NCBI GenBank assembly: GCA_944363695.1
Contig: CALVUW010000027.1
Span: 1 to 11,365 of the forward strand
Length of the DNA: 11,365 nucleotides
Direction: 5' to 3'
Source: an uncultured Bacilli bacterium
GTDB lineage: Bacteria > Bacillota_I > Bacilli_A > RF39 > UBA660
Position 1 is the stretch's first letter; the number at the start of each line of letters is the position of its first letter. The notes under the pieces are model-generated. The model was not told where the DNA came from and made no database searches. It saw only the letters and a list, made by a program, of their open reading frames with translations. A program made the position numbers and the translations under genes. Shown in pieces: positions 6,105 through 11,365 of the stretch.

Positions 6105-7517
6105 ATGAAAAAATTAAGTGAATTATATGAAATAAACAGTGATATTCCTATCAAAGGAATTAAGATCAACTCCAAAGAAGTGCAACCAGGTGATTTATTT
6201 GTTTGTACTATGGGGGTTAGTGCTGATCGCCATGACTTTATCGATGAAGCGATTAAAAATGGGGCTAGTGCCGTGGTAGTAAGTAAAGAAGTGGGCAAAA
6301 AGAGTGTGCCACTTATTAGAGTGAAAAATACTAATCAAGAGTTACAAAAGGTTTGTGCAAAATTTTATGATTATCCCTATGAAAAAGTGAAAATGATTGG
6401 CGTAACTGGTACCAATGGTAAAACCACGGTAGCAGAGATTATTCATCAATTATTAGGAGATACTTGTGCGTATATTGGTACTAATGGTAAGAAATATAAA
6501 GATAAACAAGAATCTATTAGAAATACTACGCCTGATGTGGACCGCCTATATAAATACTTTCAGGAGTTTATAGAAGCTGGTTGTAAAACGATTTGTATGG
6601 AAGCAAGTAGTGAAGCTTTTTATCGTCATCGTCTAGACCAAATTAAGTATGATATAGCGATTCTAACCAATATTACCCAAGATCATTTGAATATTCATAA
6701 AACTTTAGAAAATTATATTGATTGCAAATGTCAACTATTCCGACAAGTAAAGGCAGATGGCTATTCTGTTTTAAATAGTGGGGATACTTATTATTCGTTA
6801 GTAAGAGAAAATGCCCAAGGTAATATTGTTACGTATGGATTTAAACCAAATGATGATCTATATATCAAAGATTATCAAGAGGAAGCGAATCGGACTGTTA
6901 TACATGTTGTATATCAACAGCAAACATACGAAATTGTTAGTCCATTAGTAGGCTCTTTCAATGTTTTAAATTTAACAGCCGCTATCTTAGCTTGTTTAAA
7001 ATATGGATTAAGTATGGAAAGAATACTTGAAAACATTCCTAACTTGTGTCAAATTGAAGGTCGGATGGAAGTCCTTCCATTCACAACGGATTACACAATT
7101 CTCTTAGATTATGCTCATACCCCAGATGCTTTAAATAATGTATTAACCTTTCTAAATAAAGTCAAACAGCATCGCATTATTACCGTTACGGGATCAGCTG
7201 GTGGTAGAGAACAGGATAAACGGCCCGCGATGGGGAAAATTGTCTTAGAAAAATCAGATTATGTTATTTTTACAATGGATGATCCAAGAGAAGAAGATGT
7301 CAATCAAATTATTGATGATTTAACAAGTGATTGTACTAGTAAAAACTATGAACGAATCATTGATCGTAAAGAAGCTATTTATCGGGCTTTAGGTTTAGCT
7401 AAGAAAGATGATATTGTCTTAATTGCTGGTAAAGGTAGAGATAATTATATGGCCATAGGAAAAGAATATCTTCCGTATTGTGATTATGACGTTATTAAAG
7501 ATTACTTTTTGAATTGA
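6105..7517 (+). CDS. murE: MurE-like UDP-MurNAc-tripeptide ligase
   Basis: Mur ligases join an amino acid to the peptidoglycan precursor using ATP; the MurE type adds the third residue to UDP-MurNAc-L-Ala-D-Glu. The 470-residue length fits MurE. The N-terminal domain has the NSKEVQPGDLFV motif, the P-loop is TGTNGKTT at 101-108, the carbamoylated lysine is K208 in YIDCKCQLF, TQDHLNIH matches the central motif, and the C-terminal domain starts with GRMEVLP, DYAHTPDAL and GSAGGREQDKRPAMG. The amino-acid site reads DDPR at 392-395 and GKGRDNY at 442-448. DNPR with GKGHE is usual for diaminopimelate enzymes, so the substrate may be diaminopimelate, lysine or another diamino acid. SSE replaces the usual SSH at 168-170, and NSK replaces DSR. 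AGGTGA precedes the start. It could be the only MurE or a diverged second copy. Confidence 0.82.
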   Translation: MKKLSELYEINSDIPIKGIKINSKEVQPGDLFVCTMGVSADRHDFIDEAIKNGASAVVVSKEVGKKSVPLIRVKNTNQELQKVCAKFYDYPYEKVKMIGVTGTNGKTTVAEIIHQLLGDTCAYIGTNGKKYKDKQESIRNTTPDVDRLYKYFQEFIEAGCKTICMEASSEAFYRHRLDQIKYDIAILTNITQDHLNIHKTLENYIDCKCQLFRQVKADGYSVLNSGDTYYSLVRENAQGNIVTYGFKPNDDLYIKDYQEEANRTVIHVVYQQQTYEIVSPLVGSFNVLNLTAAILACLKYGLSMERILENIPNLCQIEGRMEVLPFTTDYTILLDYAHTPDALNNVLTFLNKVKQHRIITVTGSAGGREQDKRPAMGKIVLEKSDYVIFTMDDPREEDVNQIIDDLTSDCTSKNYERIIDRKEAIYRALGLAKKDDIVLIAGKGRDNYMAIGKEYLPYCDYDVIKDYFLN

Positions 7518-7529
7518 CAAAAATTGTCA
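7515..7529. repeat. Short inverted repeat overlapping the murE stop codon
   Basis: TGACAA (7515-7520) and TTGTCA (7524-7529) form a 6-bp inverted repeat around AAA. It includes the TGA stop of the MurE-like gene and lies just upstream of the next promoter. There is no T run, so it is not a normal terminator. An operator is possible but unproven. Confidence 0.4.
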
Positions 7530-7539
7530 GTTATAAAAA

Positions 7540-7568
7540 GTGTAAATAATTGAGGTTGACTGTATAAT
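7540..7568 (+). promoter_or_regulatory. Probable promoter of the 3D-domain protein operon
   Basis: A perfect TATAAT at 7563-7568 has only a weak -35 (GTGTAA, 7540-7545) at 17 bases. TTGACT at 7556-7561 looks like a better -35 but would need a -10 inside the ribosome binding site. A dyad ATCAT-A-ATGAT follows at 7574-7584, near the expected transcription start. Confidence 0.5.
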
Positions 7569-7596
7569 ATGTTATCATAATGATGAGGTTGATTTC

Positions 7597-8238
7597 ATGA
7601 AAAAACTAATGATGATCATAAATAGTGCACTCATTATGAGTATAGCTTTGGTGATTACAACAACGGTTCCTCAAAGTAAAACATATCAAATAGATGAAGA
7701 AACGCATTATGTGAGTAGTAAAGTTTTACAGGTGGAATCAGTAGAAGAAGTTGTAACAGAAGAGATCGTTGAAGAGGCTGTAACGGAAGAAACAGTAGAA
7801 TCGGTTGTGGAACCAGAAGTAAGTATAGAAACAAAATCAGAACAGCCAACGATAGAACCAGAGACAGAAGAAAAAACAGAAATTGTTGCTTTCGTAGGAG
7901 ATACTTTTACAGCATCGATGAGTGCTTATGGAGCGGATATTGGTGATTATACAGCTAATGGTACCTATATCGGTGATAGTATTACTGTTTGGGATGATAC
8001 CTATGGCAATTTGCGTATTTTAGCAGCCGGTGATGAATATCCTTATGGAACAATTATTCAAGTACGAAATAGTAATATGGGAGATTTTAAGGGAATTGTA
8101 TTAGATAGAGGACCAAATATTGGACGCGGCGAAGGTAAAAAGTTTGCTTTCGATGTATTATTAGAAACTAGTGCTGAAGCCAACCAGTTTGGTGTTAGTC
8201 AACAGGCAACTTTTACAATAGAAAGGGTTGGATTTTAA
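7597..8238 (+). CDS. Exported or membrane-anchored 3D-domain (RlpA-like fold) protein
   Basis: The 213-residue product starts with two lysines and a hydrophobic segment (about 5-23), an uncleaved anchor or a signal peptide. Residues about 45-93 are an acidic, low-complexity linker with imperfect VTEE repeats and later Pro/Thr/Glu. The C-terminal part from about 104 is a 3D domain, a double-psi beta-barrel: GTYIGDSITVW, AAGDEYPYGTIIQV, GIVLDRGPNIGRGEGKKFAFDVLL. The pattern V-L-D-R-G-P and the later F-D-V-L-L supply the aspartates that name the domain (D170, D186 and earlier ones such as D145). Such domains occur in lytic transglycosylase-like and cell-wall proteins of Bacillota; the enzymatic activity of this one is inferred at best. 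GAGGT at 7585-7589 supports the start. It heads an operon with the abutting unknown gene. Confidence 0.85.
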   Translation: MKKLMMIINSALIMSIALVITTTVPQSKTYQIDEETHYVSSKVLQVESVEEVVTEEIVEEAVTEETVESVVEPEVSIETKSEQPTIEPETEEKTEIVAFVGDTFTASMSAYGADIGDYTANGTYIGDSITVWDDTYGNLRILAAGDEYPYGTIIQVRNSNMGDFKGIVLDRGPNIGRGEGKKFAFDVLLETSAEANQFGVSQQATFTIERVGF

Positions 8239-8718
8239 ATGGAACATAAAGTAATTTTAATTGGAAAAGATGGATCACAAAAAACAAGTATTGATGAATT
8301 ATTTGATCCTACGAAAGAAAATAAACATGACTATTATTTTCAACGTGATATTTATCCAAGTGACTGGTTTCAGCAGCAGGAGATATTATTTCATCCGGAG
8401 AAAAAATTAGTTAATCAATTACCCGAAATGGCTATCAGTGGAGTTATCATTCTATTAGATCTATCGTATCAAGATCGAGATGGTAATGTACATAATGGTA
8501 TTCAGATTGCTACACCACCTATAGCAGCGATAACCAAAGAACAGAAACAGACCTTACAAGAGCAATACATGTTTTTAACAGATTTCCCGTTTGATCTAGT
8601 AATGGCTGACATTATAGAAGAAGTTGATCCACTAATCACTACATCTTTTTATGATATTCCAAGTTTTTATCAGCAGCTTGGCATCGAAAATGAAAAACAA
8701 GAAAGAAGACAACGTTAG
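8239..8718 (+). CDS. Conserved-looking cytosolic protein of unknown function
   Basis: The ATG follows the TAA of the 3D-protein gene with no gap, so translation is probably coupled; an AAAGGG at 8222-8227 may assist. The product has 159 residues, without signal or membrane helix. It is acidic to neutral and has a hydrophobic strand-rich middle (MAISGVIILLDLSYQDRDG, IQIATPPIAAIT), followed by helical stretches rich in Phe and Asp. The C-terminus is charged (ENEKQERRQR). I recognise no family. The position between an exported wall-type protein and tex does not reveal a role. Its final codons form the left arm of a possible attenuator hairpin before tex. Confidence 0.75.
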   Translation: MEHKVILIGKDGSQKTSIDELFDPTKENKHDYYFQRDIYPSDWFQQQEILFHPEKKLVNQLPEMAISGVIILLDLSYQDRDGNVHNGIQIATPPIAAITKEQKQTLQEQYMFLTDFPFDLVMADIIEEVDPLITTSFYDIPSFYQQLGIENEKQERRQR

Positions 8719-8728
8719 TCTTTTTTTT
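8702..8728 (+). terminator. Possible attenuator hairpin before tex
   Basis: AAAGAAGAC (8702-8710) can pair with GTCTTTTTT (8718-8726), allowing one G-T pair, around the loop AACGTTA; eight or more T follow from 8720. The stop of the upstream gene lies in the loop and right arm, and the tex ribosome binding site begins directly after. The stem is AT-rich, so read-through is likely. Confidence 0.45.
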
Positions 8729-8742
8729 CGGAGGTAAATTAT

Positions 8743-10893
8743 ATGAATGAAATTATTATAAATCATCTAGCAACAGAGCTAGCAATAACACCAAAACAAG
8801 TTCAAACCGTTTTGAATTTATTAGAAGAAGGCAATACCATTCCTTTCATCGCTAGATATCGAAAAGAAGCAACCGGTGCTTTAGACGAAGAGGTTATTCG
8901 TGAAATTGATAAAGAATATCAATATCAATTAAATTTAATGACACGAAAGGAAGATGTCATTCGCTTAATAGAAGAGAAAGATATGATGACAAGCCAGTTA
9001 AAAGAAGCAATCTTAAATTGTCATAAGTTAATAGAAGTAGAAGATTTATACCGTCCTTATAAGGATAAGAAAAAAACAAAAGCAACGGAAGCTATTGCTC
9101 AAGGATTAGAGCCCCTTGCGAAGATGATTATGTCTTTTCCCGAAAAGGGAAGTCTAGAACAATTAGCGGCTAAGTTTTTAACAGATCAAGTGGATACAAC
9201 GGATAAAGCTATCGCTGGAGCTAGCTATATTATTGCTGAATGGATTAGTGATAATGCTAACTATCGAAAATGGTTAAGAAGATATATTTATCAGAATGGA
9301 TTTCTAGCTAGTCAAAAAAAGAAGAATGCTAGTGATGAAGATGAAATTTATAAAATATATTATGACTTTCAAGAAAGTATAAAATTAAGCAAGCCACACC
9401 GTATTTTAGCCGTTAATAGAGGGGAAAAAGAAGGAATTTTGTCTGTGAAACTTGTTTATGATAAACAGCCAATATTAGCTTATTTTAAACAAAAAATTAT
9501 CAAAAAGCCGTCTTTTGTGACACCGATAGTGGAAGCAAGTATTGAGGATAGTTTAAAACGATTGATTTTACCCAGTGTAGAAAGAGAAGTCCGAGCCGAA
9601 TTAAAAGAGAAGGCCGAAAATAGAGCGATTGAAAATTTCACGGATAATGTAGAACATTTGCTATTAACACCACCATTAAAAGAAAAAGTGGTCTTAGGAT
9701 TTGATCCGGCATATCGAACCGGGTGTAAGCTAGCGGTCCTAGATAAAACGGGGAAACCCCTAGCTATTTCCGTTATCTATCCTAATGAGCCTAGAAACGA
9801 TATTGAAAACGCAAAAAAAGAATTACTATCTTTAATTGAAGCTTATCATGTAGATATTATTGCGATTGGAAATGGCACAGCTTCCAGAGAAAGTGAAACC
9901 TTTGTAGCAGAAGCGATTAAAGAGGCTAAACATCCAGTTGAATATGTATTAGTAAATGAAGCTGGTGCTTCTGTTTATTCAGCAAGTCCTTTGGCTATTG
10001 AAGAGTTTCCGGATTTAACAGTAGAAAAGCGTAGTGCCATTAGTATTGGACGACGAATTCAGGATGCTTTATCAGAATTAGTGAAAATCGATCCTAAAAG
10101 TATCGGAGTCGGACTATACCAACACGATGTTCCACCTAAACAACTAGATGAATCTTTACACTTTGTAGTCAGTAAAGTTGTTAACCAAGTGGGTGTCAAT
10201 GTTAATACAGCTAGTCCTAGTATTTTACAGTATGTCTCTGGACTAACGAAACGAGCGATCCAAGCGATTATCGAAAAAAGAGAACAGCTAGGGAAATTTA
10301 TAGATCGCCAACAATTGTTAGACGTTAAGGGGATGAGTCCTAAAATATATGAGCAAAGTATTGGCTTTTTAAGAATTGTAGATGGTGATAATCCCCTTGA
10401 TAGAACGCCGATTCATCCGGAAAGCTACGATAAAACATTACAATTGCTTGCCTTTTTACAATTGAAAGTAACCGATTTAGGAACGCCACAGTTAATTCAG
10501 AGTTTAAAAGATCTAGATATTGAGTCCGTTTCTAAGCAATTAGCCATCGATCATTATACATTAGATGATATGATAAAGGCACTTATGCAACCAGAAAGAG
10601 ATCCTAGAGATCAATATCCTCAACCAATTTTACGCAAGGATATTCTACATGTAGAAGATTTAAAAAAAGGCGATAAGTTACAAGGAACAGTACGTAATGT
10701 TGTCGATTTTGGTATTTTTATTGATATAGGATTAAAGAATGATGGATTAGCCCATATTTCAAAATTATCTAAATCTTATCTACGTCATCCGTCTGAACAA
10801 TTTTCTGTTGGTGATATTGTCGATTGTTATGTGGAAGAAGTAGATGTTCCTAAGAAAAAAGTCAGCCTAACTTTATTACCACTAGATGAATGA
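8743..10893 (+). CDS. tex: Transcription accessory protein Tex, S1 RNA-binding
   Basis: Tex is a cytoplasmic nucleic-acid-binding protein related to eukaryotic Spt6 and linked to transcription and RNA handling. The 716-residue length is near the usual one. Residues 1-about 190 are the helical N-terminal Tex region (the IPFIARYRKEATGALDEE motif at about 34-51 is typical). A YqgF-like RNase H fold begins near 316 with VVLGFDPAYRTGCK, including the aspartate; the helix-hairpin-helix part lies at about 480-545 (VGVNVNTASPSIL, GLTKRAIQAII, LDVKGMSPKIYEQ); an S1 domain fills about 643-713 (GTVRNVVDFGIFIDIG, GLAHISKLS). All domains appear intact. CGGAGGT sits nine bases upstream of the ATG. Transcription may come from the 3D-protein promoter through the weak hairpin; I see no convincing own promoter. 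It ends with TGA. Confidence 0.95.
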   Translation: MNEIIINHLATELAITPKQVQTVLNLLEEGNTIPFIARYRKEATGALDEEVIREIDKEYQYQLNLMTRKEDVIRLIEEKDMMTSQLKEAILNCHKLIEVEDLYRPYKDKKKTKATEAIAQGLEPLAKMIMSFPEKGSLEQLAAKFLTDQVDTTDKAIAGASYIIAEWISDNANYRKWLRRYIYQNGFLASQKKKNASDEDEIYKIYYDFQESIKLSKPHRILAVNRGEKEGILSVKLVYDKQPILAYFKQKIIKKPSFVTPIVEASIEDSLKRLILPSVEREVRAELKEKAENRAIENFTDNVEHLLLTPPLKEKVVLGFDPAYRTGCKLAVLDKTGKPLAISVIYPNEPRNDIENAKKELLSLIEAYHVDIIAIGNGTASRESETFVAEAIKEAKHPVEYVLVNEAGASVYSASPLAIEEFPDLTVEKRSAISIGRRIQDALSELVKIDPKSIGVGLYQHDVPPKQLDESLHFVVSKVVNQVGVNVNTASPSILQYVSGLTKRAIQAIIEKREQLGKFIDRQQLLDVKGMSPKIYEQSIGFLRIVDGDNPLDRTPIHPESYDKTLQLLAFLQLKVTDLGTPQLIQSLKDLDIESVSKQLAIDHYTLDDMIKALMQPERDPRDQYPQPILRKDILHVEDLKKGDKLQGTVRNVVDFGIFIDIGLKNDGLAHISKLSKSYLRHPSEQFSVGDIVDCYVEEVDVPKKKVSLTLLPLDE

Positions 10894-10953
10894 ACTAAAG
10901 AAAAAAATAAGATAGGCATATAATAGAATAGCAAGATTTTTTTGCTAAAAAAG

Positions 10954-10990
10954 TGTCAAATTTGACAAAAAAGCCTAAATTTGCTATAAT
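10954..10990 (+). promoter_or_regulatory. Consensus promoter with a 14-base palindrome, upstream of the last gene
   Basis: TTGACA (10962-10967), 17 bases, TGC then TATAAT (10985-10990): a perfect -35, spacer and extended -10. A perfect palindrome TGTCAAATTTGACA (10954-10967) covers the -35, in a position where a bound protein would block polymerase. The start codon is 29 bases after the -10 and has AAAGGAGG. Confidence 0.9.
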
Positions 10991-11018
10991 GGATTCGTTC
11001 TTATTAAAGGAGGAACGT

Positions 11019-11365
11019 ATGAAAAAAGTAAATAAGATTAGCTTATCATTAAGCTGCCTTGGTATCTTAATGATTGCAGCAGCTATTCTTCTACAATATA
11101 AATCATTCCAAGTTGAAGAAGAAACGAAAGTCGCTTATGAAACTGTTACAGTAAAAAATGTAAGTGAAGGTGTTGTAGAACCCGTCAGTCAACAGGAATC
11201 AACAGAAGAAGTAGTAGCACCAGAAGAAGTAACGCTTGATGCCGATGTGCAAGAAGTAACGACTTATGAAGATGTTAGTACCATTCCTGTAGAGCCAATT
11301 GTTTATGATAATATGACGTTAAATCAATTAGCAGAAAAACTAAACCGCTCTCTAAAATCAACAAT
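11019..11365 (+). CDS. N-terminal part of a membrane-anchored or secreted protein, cut by the window end
   Basis: Only 115 codons are present. The product begins MKKVNKISLS and has one hydrophobic segment at about 9-26, an anchor or signal. Residues about 32-95 are an acidic Val/Glu/Thr linker with clusters such as STEEVVAPEEVT, and a folded domain seems to begin at about 96 with YDNMTLNQLAEKLNRSLKST. From memory, this last block resembles the start of lysozyme-like or glucosaminidase-type wall hydrolases in related Bacilli, but the catalytic part is outside the window. The AAAGGAGG site six bases upstream fixes the start, and the promoter is near-perfect. It shares its layout with the 3D-domain protein, so both may act in the cell wall. 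Confidence 0.8.
   Translation, partial: MKKVNKISLSLSCLGILMIAAAILLQYKSFQVEEETKVAYETVTVKNVSEGVVEPVSQQESTEEVVAPEEVTLDADVQEVTTYEDVSTIPVEPIVYDNMTLNQLAEKLNRSLKST

Noticed and set aside
7556..7584. TTGACT as -35 of the 3D-protein promoter
   Set aside because: At 16-18 bases there is only a poor -10 overlapping the approach to the ribosome binding site; TATAAT at 7563 is more credible despite its weak -35.
10929..10947. TAGCAA/TTGCTA hairpin after tex as a terminator
   Set aside because: The T run lies in the loop and the stem is followed by A, not T, so it is not a normal terminator on the plus strand; the six-pair stem is weak.
1..11365. Reassignment of TGA to tryptophan, as in many Mollicutes
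   Set aside because: TGA ends the MurE-like gene and tex at the expected family lengths, and tryptophans in IleS and Tex are TGG.
1..11365. Mobile elements, CRISPR arrays, tRNA or rRNA genes
   Set aside because: No transposase or integrase motifs, no regularly spaced repeats, no cloverleaf and no rRNA blocks were seen on either strand.

Overview
The window is visibly AT-rich, with tight spacing, strong GGAGG-type ribosome binding sites and consensus sigma-A promoters. A T-box leader precedes ileS. TGA serves as an ordinary stop codon for two genes (the MurE-like ligase and tex), and tryptophan is read as TGG. Together these suggest a low-GC Bacillota with the standard code and a cell wall, possibly one of the uncultured Bacilli near the Erysipelotrichia or Mollicutes. 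The lineage is inferred, not proven. Everything looks chromosomal and housekeeping; I see no insertion sequence, phage, plasmid, CRISPR or tRNA gene.

Left part (1-1207): an unassigned 5' stretch with small hairpins, then a gene for a lysine-rich single-pass membrane protein with a probable OB-fold outside the membrane. A clear intrinsic terminator follows, and its 3' arm overlaps the -35 of the next promoter. That promoter drives a 70-residue protein of unknown function, whose last codons form a second terminator hairpin.

Centre-left (1208-5400): a sigma-A promoter and an isoleucine T-box (specifier AUC) control ileS. The enzyme is a long IleS2-type isoleucyl-tRNA synthetase whose HIGH motif reads GLHH, the swapped form linked to very strong mupirocin resistance. 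A zinc-ribbon membrane protein with a TTG start follows 18 bases downstream, probably in the same transcript. A two-way terminator separates it from a convergent gene for a coiled-coil protein.

Centre-right (5400-7517): divergent promoters drive the coiled-coil gene leftward and a MurE-like Mur ligase rightward. The ligase keeps the ATP-binding and carbamoyl-lysine residues but departs from consensus at several positions around the amino-acid site.

Right part (7518-11365): a secreted or anchored 3D-domain protein with an acidic Val/Thr/Glu linker, an abutting unknown cytosolic protein, and the transcription accessory protein Tex probably form one operon, with a possible attenuator hairpin before tex. 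The window ends inside a second membrane-anchored or secreted protein with the same anchor-plus-acidic-linker layout, behind a perfect consensus promoter that contains a 14-base palindrome. Cell-wall themes (Mur ligase, 3D protein, last gene) and translation or transcription themes (ileS, tex) alternate.
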